51,509 nt of DNA from an uncultured Acetatifactor sp. (GCA_910589035.1 CAJUSI010000055.1:1-51509), one strand, 5' to 3'. Shown: positions 8,147-17,061, counted from the stretch's first letter. A program made the numbers and translations. The notes: generated from the sequence alone by a model not told the origin.

Positions 8147-8971
8147 ATGGATATATTAGAATCGGTAACAGGGGATTTCGTGGCGGAGAGCAGGAGAATT
8201 TTAGGTGAGAATCTGGTCGGAGTGTATCTCCATGGTTCCGCGGCGATGGGGTGTTTTAACCTGGAAAAAAGCGATATCGACTTACTGGTTGTGGTCAATG
8301 AAAGCCCCTCGGATGAGATAAAAAAGCGGTATATGGACATGGTTGTAAGGCTGAACGAGAACGCTCCGGACAAGGGAATTGAAATGAGTATTGTACGAAA
8401 AAATGTGTGCAGACCCTTTGCCTATCCCACGCCCTTTGAACTGCATTTTTCCGTCGCGCACCTGAAATGGTATCAGGAAAATCCGGCAGATTACCTGGCG
8501 AAAATGAAGGGAACGGACAGGGATCTGGCGGCGCATTTTACCATTGTTTTCCACAGAGGGAAATGCCTTTACGGGAGAGAGATCAGGGATGTTTTTGAGA
8601 AAGTTAGCAGGGAGCATTATCTTGACAGCATCCTGTCCGATGTGGAAAATGCCAGGGAGGATATCCTGGCAAATCCCGTCTATATCATCTTAAATCTTTG
8701 CAGGGTACTTGCCTATGAAAGAGAGGATCTGATCCTGTCCAAGAAAGAGGGCGGAGAATGGGGACTCAAGGCTTTGCCGGAGAAATATCATGGACTGATA
8801 TCACAGGCATTGAGGGAATATATGTCTGCGGAGAAGCAGAGCTGGAACGAAGACCATGCCCGGGACTATGCTTCTGCTTGTGTTCGGCGGTTTTGTAAAC
8901 AGACGCCTCAGAAAGATAAGCAGGGATCTGCTGCAGGCATCGCGGGAATGGAATCCGGAAGCATACTGTAA
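8147..8971 (+). CDS. Aminoglycoside nucleotidyltransferase-like protein (AadA/ANT family)
   Basis: 274 residues. The nucleotidyltransferase core is GVYLHGSAAMG then SDIDLLVVV (residues 25-50), with GS (30-31) and D43/D45 as the metal-binding motif. A helical C-terminal domain typical of ANT(3'')/ANT(9) enzymes follows (around 170-250). These enzymes adenylylate aminoglycosides; whether this one confers resistance cannot be told from sequence. RBS: GGGAGGAAAAT before ATG 8147. The last ~25 residues (QTPQKDKQG onward) look unlike the family and overlap another coding-like frame, so the C-terminus may be frameshifted. Confidence 0.82.
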   Translation: MDILESVTGDFVAESRRILGENLVGVYLHGSAAMGCFNLEKSDIDLLVVVNESPSDEIKKRYMDMVVRLNENAPDKGIEMSIVRKNVCRPFAYPTPFELHFSVAHLKWYQENPADYLAKMKGTDRDLAAHFTIVFHRGKCLYGREIRDVFEKVSREHYLDSILSDVENAREDILANPVYIILNLCRVLAYEREDLILSKKEGGEWGLKALPEKYHGLISQALREYMSAEKQSWNEDHARDYASACVRRFCKQTPQKDKQGSAAGIAGMESGSIL

Positions 8972-9203
8972 GGTGGCAGACAGGTATCTGCAGGCAGTGG
9001 AAGAAGACATCCGGAGAACGGAAATGGCGCAGCCTCTTTCGGAGGAGCAGATCCGCGGTTCCATGGAGGGCTGGCGCGGGGTGCTGGCGGAGCATCCCGG
9101 CGCGTTTGAGGCTGCGCCGCTGGAGCACATTGCAAAAGAGATAAACCGGATCATCCTGTGGCATGATTCGGAGGAGGCAGTGCTAAATGGTGACGGACAG
9201 TAA
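8904..9203 (+). pseudogene. Start-less coding fragment overlapping the nucleotidyltransferase end
   Basis: A frame overlapping the end of the previous gene and continuing to 9203 encodes a helical, charged sequence with coding-like composition (for example VADRYLQAVEEDIRRTEMAQ). The first ATG of that frame (8856) has no RBS and lies inside the upstream gene. It may be the C-terminal part of a lost gene joined here by deletion, or the original tail of the nucleotidyltransferase after a frameshift. No family recognised. Confidence 0.35.
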
Positions 9204-9302
9204 AGGTATCCGAAGCGAAGCCGGCGGTAAAACAGGTGAATGGGGCACGGCAATTAATCTGGTTGAAGCCCTGGGCTATTGGAATAGCATATTATCCGGT
9301 AT

Positions 9303-9347
9303 AAAAAACCTCCTGTACACACATGCAATAATGTGTACAGGAGGTTT
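9303..9347 (-). terminator. Intrinsic terminator of the His/Cys repeat gene
   Basis: A 16-bp near-perfect inverted repeat (AAACCTCCTGTACACA at 9306-9321 against its complement at 9332-9347). Read on the minus strand it is followed directly by a run of six T (9303-9308), 13 bases after the stop codon. Confidence 0.85.
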
Positions 9348-9359
9348 CTGAAATTCATC

Positions 9360-10397
9360 TCAATGATGGCCGCCTCTATGGCCGGATCGATGATGTCCGT
9401 TTCCGCCATGGCTGTGTGTTCCGGTCTGCATGCACCCGGACATGCCGCAGGAATTGTGAGTATGGCTGCTCGCATCCGTACACCCGGTCAAACCGCAGGA
9501 ATGATACCCATGGCCGTCGTCGGCAGTGTGGGGATAACAGTATACGCCGTTGTGCATATGGGGAGCAGTTTCGGTACAGCCCGCAACATTGCAGCCGTCA
9601 TGGCCGTGCTCTCCGGTCAGTGTACATCCGTTAATTCCGCAGGCCCCGTGAACATGCGCGTCTTCCAGGCTGCACCCGGGCAGCCCGCAGGAATGATACC
9701 CATGGCCGTCGCCGGTGGTGTGGGGATAGCAGTATACGCCGTTGTGCATATGGGGAGCAGTTTCGGTACAGCCCGCAACATTGCATCTGTCATGGCCGTG
9801 CTCTCCGGTCAGCGTACAACCGTCGATTCCGCAGGCCCCGTGAACATGCGCGTCTTCCAGGCTGCATCCGGACAGCCCGCAGGAATGATACCCATGGCCG
9901 TCACCGGCAGTGTGGGGATAGCAGTATACGCCGTTGTGCATATGGGGAGCAGTCTCGGTACAGTCCGCGACATTGCATCTGTCATGGCTGTGCTCACCGG
10001 TCAGCGTACAACCGTCGATTCCGCAGGCCCCGTGAACATGCACACCTTCCAGGCTGCACCCGGGCAGCCCGCAGGAATGATACCCATGGCCGTCGCCTGC
10101 AGTGTGGGGATAACAGTATACGCCGTTGTGCATATGGGGAGCGGTCTCGGTACAGTCCGCAACATTGCATCTGTCATGGCTGTGCTCACCGGTCAGTGTA
10201 CACCCGTCGATTCCGCAAAGGCCATGCTGGTGCTTTTCCGTCTGGGTACATTCCGGAACCATGCAGGAAACGCTTATTTGACTTTCCTGCGCTGTATCTT
10301 CGGCTTCCAGGGGACTTTTATTGACCGCATAGGAAACAATGCTGCCTGTTATCATGGCAATCGATACAAATGCAATGGCTGATAAGATTTTTTTCAT
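9360..10397 (-). CDS. Secreted His/Cys-rich tandem-repeat protein (putative metal binder)
   Basis: 345 residues from the ATG at 10397 (ATGs at 10403 and 10406 are close alternatives; GGAAGG lies just upstream). A signal peptide spans about 1-24 (MKKILSAIAFVSIAMITGSI, then VSYA). After a short linker come four 64-residue repeats (61-124, 125-188, 189-252, 253-316) and a final GGNGHHRSGHRGGHH tail. Each repeat is built of smaller units of the form C-x4-C-x5-H-x-H (CGIDGCTLTGEHSH, CNVADCTETAPHMH, CGLPGCSLEGVHVH) plus CYPHTAGDGHGYH, giving 7 Cys and about 9 His per repeat. That pattern strongly suggests multiple Zn, Cu or Ni sites on an exported protein. No membrane anchor or sortase motif. It has its own promoter and terminator, so it is monocistronic. 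No named family recognised. Confidence 0.85.
   Translation of the reverse strand: MKKILSAIAFVSIAMITGSIVSYAVNKSPLEAEDTAQESQISVSCMVPECTQTEKHQHGLCGIDGCTLTGEHSHDRCNVADCTETAPHMHNGVYCYPHTAGDGHGYHSCGLPGCSLEGVHVHGACGIDGCTLTGEHSHDRCNVADCTETAPHMHNGVYCYPHTAGDGHGYHSCGLSGCSLEDAHVHGACGIDGCTLTGEHGHDRCNVAGCTETAPHMHNGVYCYPHTTGDGHGYHSCGLPGCSLEDAHVHGACGINGCTLTGEHGHDGCNVAGCTETAPHMHNGVYCYPHTADDGHGYHSCGLTGCTDASSHTHNSCGMSGCMQTGTHSHGGNGHHRSGHRGGHH
9450..10217 (-). repeat. Four 192-bp tandem repeats inside the His/Cys gene
   Basis: Units at 10217-10026, 10025-9834, 9833-9642 and 9641-9450, each 64 codons, in frame. They differ by a few substitutions (for example SHDRC, GHDRC, GHDGC; AGD, TGD, ADD), so recent unequal crossing-over is likely and copy number may vary between strains. 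Confidence 0.93.
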
Positions 10398-10440
10398 TTT
10401 CATCATTTCCTTCCAAATATATTCTTCTTTATATAAGGAT

Positions 10441-10469
10441 ACTATAGCATAACAATCCTGTAAAATCAA
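10441..10469 (-). promoter_or_regulatory. Sigma-A promoter of the His/Cys repeat gene
   Basis: On the minus strand: TTGATT (10469-10464), 17-bp spacer, TATAGT (10446-10441), 44 bases before the start codon at 10397. Confidence 0.75.
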
Positions 10470-10546
10470 CATCATACGAAAAACAAATGGTGAAACAAAT
10501 GGCAATAAAGTGGAGGTAGTCAGGGGGACTATGAAGGGGAGGCAGA

Positions 10547-10575
10547 TTGTATTTCTGAGCAATGTGTATTATAAT
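10547..10575 (+). promoter_or_regulatory. Sigma-A promoter upstream of the GH95 gene
   Basis: TTGTAT (10547-10552), 17-bp spacer, TATAAT (10570-10575). It is divergent from the His/Cys gene promoter. The fucosidase start lies 182 bases further on, leaving a long leader that holds a decayed coding fragment. Confidence 0.65.
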
Positions 10576-10603
10576 GATAGAAGAGTTGATTTAATCCAAA
10601 AGA

Positions 10604-10738
10604 GGGTTTATTTCCCCGCAGCTTGCTGCTGGCAGCGGAGAGATGCCTGCCTGTGACGCGGTGCCGGATACGGATTACGGCGCATACATTTTGAATCAGC
10701 GCCAGAAGATGATGCAGGTAGAAGTGAACAGGTCGTAA
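10604..10738 (+). other. Coding-like fragment in the leader of the GH95 gene
   Basis: In the frame ending with the TAA at 10736-10738 the DNA reads like a protein C-terminus (GEMPACDAVPDTDYGAYIL then NQRQKMMQVEVNRS) without a good start. It may be a remnant of a lost gene. The rest of 10398-10757 holds the two divergent promoters. Confidence 0.3.
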
Positions 10739-10757
10739 AAAAGAGGAGAGGAAAGAA

Positions 10758-13037
10758 ATGGAAAGAAGGCTGTTATGGTACCAGACCCCTTCCGGCAGGT
10801 GGGAGGACGGACTTCCCATCGGAAACGGCCGTCTGGCAGCGATGGTGGTAAACGAGGCGGACAGGGACCGCATTCCGATGAATCACGAGTGGCTGTGGCG
10901 CGGGGTGAGCAGGGACAGGGATAACGTGTATGCGGCGGATCGGCTGCCGGAGGTAAGAAGCTGTCTGGAAAAGGGAGACTTCCGTACGGCAACGGAGCTT
11001 GCCAACCGGTACTTTGCCGGAAAAGGCGGAATCTCCGGAGTAAAGGGCAGGGTGGATCCCTATCAGACGGCAGGTGAGATTGTTTTCGTGCCTGAGGGAG
11101 GATGCTTCCTGGAGCGCTCCCTGGATTTGGATACGGCAGTGGCTTATTGCATCAGGGATGTGAAGTGCGGCGATAGGGAAGGAACCGCAGGGGAAAGCAT
11201 CGGAAGGGAAGGCGGCGGCAGGGAAGGAACCGCAGGGGAAAGCTGCGGAAGGGAAGATGCCGGCCGCGGCAGGCTGAAGTGCAAGGCCTCAGTGAGCTGC
11301 GCGGACAATTTCCTGATGCTCCGGTACTGGGGAGAGGGGATACGCTTTTCAGGCAGGCTATTTTATACCAGAGTGGAGGATGGGGAGTCTGTAACCCGGG
11401 TGCAGTACACGGAGAACCGCATCTGCTTTGCATGCGCTTTTGAAAAGGGGCAAAGCTACCGGGCGGAGGCGGTATATGCCTCCGACGGACACATTTTTGC
11501 GGACGGAGACGGTATCACAATCAAAGATGCGGGATATTTAGACCTGTTTTTGAATATTGGGGTGGAGCACAAGGGGATAGAGGAAGAGCTGATGAGGTAT
11601 CCGCTTCCGGCAGGGGAGTATGATACGGAGAACCTGTTTGGAAGACAGGAAGAGCGTTTCTCGGGGATGATGAGACGTGCCTCGGTGGAGATTTCAGCGC
11701 CCAAGGTGCCGCTGCCTGCGGATGAGCGCATTCGGAGGATGCGCCGGGGAGAGAAGGATAACGGGCTTCTTTTATTATACTATCATTATGGAAAGTACCT
11801 GCTGATGTGTTCTTCGGTGTGCGGAGAGCTTCCGGCGAACCTGCAGGGAAAATGGAATGATTTGATTCTGCCGCCATGGGATTGCGATTATCATTTTGAC
11901 ATCAATCTGGAGATGAATTACTGGGCTGCGGAGCAGAATGATATGGGAGAGTGCGCGGAGGCGCTGTTACAGCTCTGTGAGCGTTTTGTGCCCCATGCAA
12001 GGAAAGCGGCCCGGGATCTCTATGGCTGCAGGGGGATTTATTTTCCGCTGCAGACAGACTGCTGGGGACGCTCCACGCCGGAAGCCTGCGGATGGGCTGC
12101 CTGGATCGGCGCTGCCGCCTGGATTGCGCAGCATTTCTGGATGCATTACCGCTACAGCAATGACAGGGAATTCCTGCGGGAGAGGGCTTATCCCTTTTTC
12201 CGGGAGGTTGCGGAGTTCTATGAGGATTATCTGGTTTTGGACGGGAAGGGGGAGTACCAGATTCTGCCAAGCCAGTCTCCGGAGAACCGTTTTGTTGGCA
12301 CAGGGGATTTCCCGGTGAGTATCGGGATTTCCGCTGCGATGGATGTGCAGCTGTGCTATGACGTATTGGGTTACGCCATAGAGTCCGCGCAGCTTTTGGG
12401 CATAGACCCGCAGCGGAGGGAAAAGTGGGAGGAAATCAGGGCGCATCTTCCTGCCTTTAAAATCGGATCTGACGGCAGGCTCCTGGAATGGGACCGGGAG
12501 GTGGAGGAGGCAGAGCCGGGGCATCGGCATTTTTCCCACCTCTATGGCTTGTATCCCTCGGATATTTTCAATCCGGAGACCAGGCCTGCGCAGTATGAGG
12601 CTGCCAGAAAATCGTTGGAATTCCGTCTCGGACAGGGCGGGGGACATACCGGATGGAGCAGGGCCTGGTCGGCATGTCTGCAGGCCAGATGCAATAACGG
12701 GGAGGCTTTTTATGAGCACTTTGCGGCATTGGTGAAGGATTTCGCCACGGATTCCCTGTTGGATCTGTGCGGGGACATTTTCCAGATCGACGGCAACCTG
12801 GGCGCGGTAGCGGCGGTGAACGAGGCGCTGTTCGGCTGTTGGAACGGAAAAGTCAGGCTGCTGCAGGCGCTGCCGGAGGAGTGGCGGGCAGAAGGCCGGG
12901 TGAACAATGTGAAGATTATGGGAGGCCATACCCTGTCCTTTGCCTGGAAGGACGGAAAGGTGACGGATTTGTCCCTGCGCAAGGGGGCGGAGGAGCCGGT
13001 GGTTCTTGTCTATAACGGCGAGGAGCATATTTATTAG
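10758..13037 (+). CDS. Glycoside hydrolase family 95, alpha-L-fucosidase-like
   Basis: 759 residues, predicted to remove terminal alpha-L-fucose (usually alpha-1,2) from glycans, consistent with the nearby sulfatase. GH95 hallmarks: NGRLAAMV near residue 23, DINLEMNYW near 380, QSPEN near 512, HRHFSHLYGLYP near 590, GHTGWSRAW near 630 and FQIDGNLGAVAAVNE near 675. No signal peptide, so it probably acts inside the cell on imported oligosaccharides. AGAGGAGAGGAAAG precedes ATG 10758. Oddity: residues ~139-171 are a Gly/Glu/Arg-rich imperfect repeat (REGTAGES twice) that looks like an in-frame insertion into the N-terminal beta domain. Confidence 0.9.
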   Translation: MERRLLWYQTPSGRWEDGLPIGNGRLAAMVVNEADRDRIPMNHEWLWRGVSRDRDNVYAADRLPEVRSCLEKGDFRTATELANRYFAGKGGISGVKGRVDPYQTAGEIVFVPEGGCFLERSLDLDTAVAYCIRDVKCGDREGTAGESIGREGGGREGTAGESCGREDAGRGRLKCKASVSCADNFLMLRYWGEGIRFSGRLFYTRVEDGESVTRVQYTENRICFACAFEKGQSYRAEAVYASDGHIFADGDGITIKDAGYLDLFLNIGVEHKGIEEELMRYPLPAGEYDTENLFGRQEERFSGMMRRASVEISAPKVPLPADERIRRMRRGEKDNGLLLLYYHYGKYLLMCSSVCGELPANLQGKWNDLILPPWDCDYHFDINLEMNYWAAEQNDMGECAEALLQLCERFVPHARKAARDLYGCRGIYFPLQTDCWGRSTPEACGWAAWIGAAAWIAQHFWMHYRYSNDREFLRERAYPFFREVAEFYEDYLVLDGKGEYQILPSQSPENRFVGTGDFPVSIGISAAMDVQLCYDVLGYAIESAQLLGIDPQRREKWEEIRAHLPAFKIGSDGRLLEWDREVEEAEPGHRHFSHLYGLYPSDIFNPETRPAQYEAARKSLEFRLGQGGGHTGWSRAWSACLQARCNNGEAFYEHFAALVKDFATDSLLDLCGDIFQIDGNLGAVAAVNEALFGCWNGKVRLLQALPEEWRAEGRVNNVKIMGGHTLSFAWKDGKVTDLSLRKGAEEPVVLVYNGEEHIY

Positions 13038-13045
13038 GTGGGTCA

Positions 13046-13092
13046 TAACGAAATTCTGCCCATTCCGGCGTAAGCTTGGATTCCGGCTGATT
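13046..13092 (-). repeat. Dispersed 3'-end repeat, copy 1
   Basis: Read on the minus strand: GCCGGAATCCA, then GGGCAGAATTTCGTTATG. It shares the order GCCGGAAyC...GCAGAAT/TTTCGTT with copies at 13914, 24377 and 40018. It starts 8 bases after the GH95 stop. AATTCTGCCC here (13052-13061) also has an exact inverted partner at 13152-13161. Confidence 0.5.
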
Positions 13093-13216
13093 TATCCTGA
13101 GGTTCAAAGAGGCCTGTAAAGACAGAGGCTTGATTTCGGATTTATTCAGCCGGGCAGAATTGGATTGACTGATGAGAAAAGCGTTATGGAACCCGAATAT
13201 ATGGAGGTATTTCGTT

Positions 13217-13711
13217 ATGGGATTGTTTTCCGGGAAGAAAAAGAGTGAAGAGAAATTGGAAGAAATAACACCGGCTCTTAAAGCAAAGTTAGATGATTTT
13301 GCTGAAAGAGGAAATCAGTTTGAGGAAGAAGGACGATATGAAGAAGCTGTGCAGGTATGGAAAGAAGGGATCAATCTGATTCCGGATCCGCAGCAATTTT
13401 ATAGCGAGACAGTATGGTTTTTGGCAGCTATTGGGGATGTTTATTTCAAAAAAGGAATGTACCAACAGGCGCATCAATGCTTTGATAAGGCACGGGGAAA
13501 TTTGAGCGGCGCCGGATATGGGAACCCATTTATCATGCTTCGGTTAGGGGAATGCTGTTTCGAAATCGGGGATGAGAAGAATGCCATGGAGTATCTGCTT
13601 CGGGCTTATATGATGGAGGGGAGAGAAATATTTGAGCCTTATGAAAACGGGGAGGATGACGGGCAAAAGTATTTCGATTTTTTAAGAACGCATGTGGAGC
13701 ATATAGAGTAA
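13217..13711 (+). CDS. Tetratricopeptide repeat protein
   Basis: 164 residues from ATG 13217, with GGAGG nine bases upstream; the in-frame ATG at 13172 is less likely. Three TPR-like helix pairs are visible: residues ~17-47 (GNQFEEEGRYEEAVQVWKEG), ~53-83 (AAIGDVYFKKGMYQQAHQCF) and ~91-121 (LGECCFEIGDEKNAMEYLLR). Soluble adaptor type. Small TPR proteins like this are common among immunity or accessory genes next to SUKH proteins. It opens a long run of such genes here. Confidence 0.8.
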   Translation: MGLFSGKKKSEEKLEEITPALKAKLDDFAERGNQFEEEGRYEEAVQVWKEGINLIPDPQQFYSETVWFLAAIGDVYFKKGMYQQAHQCFDKARGNLSGAGYGNPFIMLRLGECCFEIGDEKNAMEYLLRAYMMEGREIFEPYENGEDDGQKYFDFLRTHVEHIE

Positions 13712-13758
13712 AAGGCATGACAGCGACAGTCTGTTTTCAGACCGGAAAAGGCGTTACG

Positions 13759-13890
13759 GTTTCCCTATGAGCGTTTTATGGAGGAGCTAGCAGATGCGGC
13801 ATGGGGATCCGGCAGTTTGACGCAGACCATATCCTGATACAGCCTTTGACGAAAGCGCAGACAGAAGGATTGGCTGAAAAACTGCGCTGA
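13759..13890 (+). pseudogene. Fragment duplicating the 3' end of the gene at 17710
   Basis: The DNA matches the last ~40 codons of the gene ending at 18588 (FPYERFIEEL ... DADHIL ... LTKSQLEELAEKLR) with point changes and a net 5-base insertion that breaks the frame. It shows that a paralogue once stood here and was deleted apart from its end. Confidence 0.75.
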
Positions 13891-13913
13891 AATAGCAGTA
13901 TATCAGATGTGTG

Positions 13914-14003
13914 AAACGAAAATTCTGCCCGCTGCTCGTTCGCTCTGTCTAACTTATTAAAAATGATGAGTCTGGGCAGTGGAAAGTATGGTTCCGGCTT
14001 AAA
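13914..14003 (-). repeat. Dispersed 3'-end repeat, copy 2
   Basis: Read on the minus strand: AAGCCGGAACCATAC (14000-13986) through GGGCAGAATTTTCGTTTC (ending about 13915). It lies 24 bases after the pseudogene stop at 13890. Same block order as the copies at 13046, 24377 and 40018. Confidence 0.5.
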
Positions 14004-14042
14004 AATCGGCCTGATTATAAAGAACGCGCTTTCATTCGAACG

Positions 14043-14180
14043 AGGAAAAACAGGCAATGGGAAAAGGCGCATTATGAGAGAAAGAGAACGATTGCGAAAA
14101 ACTATTTAGCCCCGTTTATTTACGACGCACAGGAATTGGATGAAGTGATAACAGAAATGACAGCTTTGCGCCTCGGGTAG
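14043..14180 (+). pseudogene. Start-less coding fragment
   Basis: The frame ending with the TAG at 14178-14180 reads WEKAHYERKRTIAKNYLAPF followed by IYDAQELDEVITEMTALRLG, clearly protein-like, but has no start codon with an RBS. It is a remnant of an unidentified gene. Together with the fragment at 13759 it fills most of 13712-14264. Confidence 0.4.
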
Positions 14181-14264
14181 CGGCGGACATGGATTTCAAG
14201 ATTACATGGAACAAAAATCATATACAGAAAAATTATATACAGAAAAGAAAAGGAGATGATAATG

Positions 14265-15287
14265 ATGGCAAAATCCCCGTATATCCCGCCTGAGGACTGG
14301 AATTCGGAGCAGATTCAGGCAAAATTAGAGAATCTCATCAATCATGTGGAGCGTTTGAAAGACGACTGGTGGGACAATGATTTGAAAGGACTTATCAATG
14401 TCCATGGCATTTTCTCCCCGGAACTGGCCCGGGCGGCCCTGGAGAAGGAAGTGTACCGTCCCAGTGAGATCTATTATCACGCCCCGGAGGACGTGCGGGA
14501 CGGCCTGATTGCCAGGTTGTTGGAGACGCAGGACTCCCAGACAGCGGGAAACCTGATGTGCTGTCTGGCCATGCAGGGAGATGATAAGGCGTTGGAGACC
14601 CTCTATGAACTGGAGCAGTATCCCCGTCCCTGGCGGGAAAAGCTGTACGTGGATCCTTCGGTGTACGCCCAGTGCGGCGGATGGACCTTTGACAAGGCCG
14701 GGAAGCGGAGACGGCTGAATTTCGATACCTGCTATTCCCTCATCAAGGGGGAACGGAATCGGGACGGCGCCGCCCGTATTTTCCGCCCCCGAAAGGATCG
14801 GTGTCCGGAGTGCGGCGGCAGGCTGTCGGATTTCCTGGTATTGGACGGCCGGGATGAGCGTCTGCGCTTTCTGGGCATAGACGGCATCTTTACCGCCACC
14901 GCCTGCCTTGGCTGCATTCCCTGGGCCAGTCCGTCCTACTCCCGTTTTACTTTGGACGGGGGCAGCACCCCCATTTTCCCTTATGAGGGCGGCTGTGAGG
15001 AAGCCATGGAGGACGAGGATGTGGAGCAGATGGGGGACAATCCCTATGTGCTTGCCGATGGGCCGGCTCCCCTCTTCTATGGGGCGGACTGGAACGATAT
15101 CAGCACTGTTGGCGGCTTTCCCTTCTGGATTCAGGACTGGGAGTATACCCCTTGCCCTGACTGCGGCAAGCCCATGAAGTTTGTGGCCAAGCTTTCATGG
15201 GAGATGCTGGACTTTATGGAGGGCAACTGCTATGTGGAGGTATGCCCGGAGTGCCGGGTGGCCTCCATGCACCATCAGCAGACCTGA
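14265..15287 (+). CDS. Zinc-ribbon hypothetical protein
   Basis: 340 residues; AAAAGGAG ends 9 bases before ATG 14265 (ATG 14262 is equally possible). The N-terminal ~130 residues are helical. Two Cys knuckle sites follow: CPECGG near residue 183 with later CLGC near 219, and CPDCGKPM near 301 with CPEC near 328. The pairing predicts one or two structural zinc ribbons. The end (VGGFPFWIQDW ... CPDCGKPM) recalls DUF1963/YwqG-type proteins. Soluble. Probably another accessory or immunity-like gene; exact function unknown. Confidence 0.72.
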   Translation: MAKSPYIPPEDWNSEQIQAKLENLINHVERLKDDWWDNDLKGLINVHGIFSPELARAALEKEVYRPSEIYYHAPEDVRDGLIARLLETQDSQTAGNLMCCLAMQGDDKALETLYELEQYPRPWREKLYVDPSVYAQCGGWTFDKAGKRRRLNFDTCYSLIKGERNRDGAARIFRPRKDRCPECGGRLSDFLVLDGRDERLRFLGIDGIFTATACLGCIPWASPSYSRFTLDGGSTPIFPYEGGCEEAMEDEDVEQMGDNPYVLADGPAPLFYGADWNDISTVGGFPFWIQDWEYTPCPDCGKPMKFVAKLSWEMLDFMEGNCYVEVCPECRVASMHHQQT

Positions 15288-15404
15288 TAACAGGAGGATA
15301 GCTGCTCCTGCCGCCTGGGGCAGGTCATTTTCTGACCTGCTCCGCTTCCGGGATTGACTTGGTATAGTCTAAAAGTGAATAAAATAAATGCTGACAGCTT
15401 ATGA

Positions 15405-15563
15405 GACAAGGTCTCCCCTGATTATCTGCTCCGTGATTCCCTTACGGATAATGATATCAGCAGAATCAGGAAACTGACAGAACTGTGGGAGAGTACACCG
15501 CCCGGCCAACAGGAAGTAGCCGCTGCCATGATACAGGCAGTATTGGAGCGTAAAAAGGATTAG
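15405..15563 (+). pseudogene. Start-less coding fragment in the 15.29-15.65 kb gap
   Basis: After an in-frame TGA, 52 codons to the TAG at 15561-15563 read as protein (DNDISRIRKLTELWESTPPG, QQEVAAAMIQAVLERKKD) but lack a start codon. No other gene is seen in 15288-15640. Remnant of an unknown gene. Confidence 0.35.
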
Positions 15564-15708
15564 AAAAATAGAAAGTATAAATCCATTATTCCAGGAAGCG
15601 CTTTATGGAGCCGACAGTGAATCAGGATATAAGAAACGGAAGGTGGTTATGGAAGCGCTTTGGGAAGGGATGAAGGGATATAAGGAAGAGCAGGAATCAG
15701 GCGGAGAT

Positions 15709-17025
15709 ATGAAGCGAAAGAAGGCAGCAGGCAGCAGAGACAGAGCATTTGGCAGAGCCGCCAAAATCACGGCAGCAGGGCTTTTGGCAGTGTTCCTGTT
15801 TACCGGATGCGGCGGGGAACGGATGGAGACCCGCCGGGAAATTGACCGTATCTATAAGGCGGCGGAAAAAAAGGCAGAGGACAGGGCAGAAGCCTATATT
15901 GCGGAAAAATACGGGATAGACGCTTCTGCGGAAGGGTATTGGGTTCAGGGGCATCATGATTTTTTTGCGCCTTATGTCAATTCCAATGTGGTGGTATTCC
16001 TGGAATATGAGGGCAGGAAATTCTGTGCGGGCATTGATGTGGATGATGAGACAGTCCTCTGGGACAATTACCAGAGGGAGGAAATAGGCGCAGTCCTTCA
16101 GGCATATTTCACAGAGCTGTATCACCTGCCCCGGCCTTACAGGGAAGAAATCGGGTTCTGGCTGAAAAACGCCCCCAACTATCATACGGCCACGCCGGCA
16201 GAATGGCGGGAAAAAGGGTATGACCATGGCAGCATGGTGGACTTTTATTTTCAGAATCAGACGGCCGAAGAACTGCTTGCCAGGATGAAGCGTCTGGAAT
16301 TTCATGATTCCTGGCTTTCCGTGGAGCAGGCTTTGGATTCTCTTTCCTTTGAGGCCGGGGACTGGCCGGTCTGTGAAGGGGGGACTGTGGAATGGAATCT
16401 GCGGGTATATGCCTCCCCGGAAGCCGAATACGTGGATCAGTCTGCAGACCATCCTGACATTGCGGGATTTCCATATTTCAGGGAGTGGAGACAGGCCTGC
16501 CTTAAGGACGGGGGTGCGGAAGGCAGGGAGCTGTCCGGAGAATACTGGAGATTTCATTCCGTTCAGGCAGAGGGGATATCGTTTATTACAAGGCTTCCTT
16601 GTGAGGCAGAAGATATCCTTTGCATTAGCAGAGGAGAGCATTCCATGGAAGGGGAGCTTTCCGCGGAAGAGGGGATTTCCGCGGAAATGTGGAGCATTGA
16701 CCGTGGAAGCGCCGGCATCCAGACATACAGGCTGGTTTCCGATGTGTATGAAGTGACGGAAGACACCCCTGACAGCTATTATGCAACGGTTATGCATGTG
16801 CCGCAGGAATTTGCGGATCAATATGGAGGATCCCTGTATATACTAAGCCGCAGCAGGGAGTCCGGAAAAGTGGAAGTCCGGGCCGCTGTATCCTCACAGA
16901 AAGAGCTGGATGTGCTGCCTGAAGATGAATTCAACAGAGATTATAAGATTCATTCCAATGGTACATGCGGTATGAGTACAGGCTATCAGTATGCGGTGGC
17001 GGAGAGAGCCGGGGAGGCAGAATAA
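15709..17025 (+). CDS. Lipoprotein of unknown function
   Basis: 438 residues from ATG 15709; an in-frame ATG at 15649 with GGAAGG five bases upstream would add 20 residues before the signal peptide. Lipobox LFTGC with the modified Cys near residue 35, after a basic n-region and hydrophobic AAGLLAVFLF. The mature protein is acidic and rich in Trp, Tyr and Glu. No transporter or enzyme motif recognised. Surface-anchored. Its neighbours are soluble accessory proteins, so a shared pathway is not evident. Confidence 0.75.
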   Translation: MKRKKAAGSRDRAFGRAAKITAAGLLAVFLFTGCGGERMETRREIDRIYKAAEKKAEDRAEAYIAEKYGIDASAEGYWVQGHHDFFAPYVNSNVVVFLEYEGRKFCAGIDVDDETVLWDNYQREEIGAVLQAYFTELYHLPRPYREEIGFWLKNAPNYHTATPAEWREKGYDHGSMVDFYFQNQTAEELLARMKRLEFHDSWLSVEQALDSLSFEAGDWPVCEGGTVEWNLRVYASPEAEYVDQSADHPDIAGFPYFREWRQACLKDGGAEGRELSGEYWRFHSVQAEGISFITRLPCEAEDILCISRGEHSMEGELSAEEGISAEMWSIDRGSAGIQTYRLVSDVYEVTEDTPDSYYATVMHVPQEFADQYGGSLYILSRSRESGKVEVRAAVSSQKELDVLPEDEFNRDYKIHSNGTCGMSTGYQYAVAERAGEAE

Positions 17026-17061
17026 CAGGAAGGAACTAAATGCGCCGCTTTAAAGCGCAAC

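Noticed and set aside
9450..10217. 192-bp tandem repeats as a CRISPR array or rRNA spacer
   Set aside because: The repeats are in frame within one gene, with no spacers.
9333..10382. Plus-strand open frame of ~350 residues across the His/Cys gene
   Set aside because: It mirrors the 192-bp repeats but lacks a signal, RBS or promoter. The minus frame has signal peptide, Cys/His periodicity, promoter and terminator.
13914..13979. Possible CRISPR-like or terminator structure from AATTCTGCCC ... GGGCAG
   Set aside because: No regular spacing or multiple identical repeats for CRISPR; it belongs to the dispersed 3'-end repeat.
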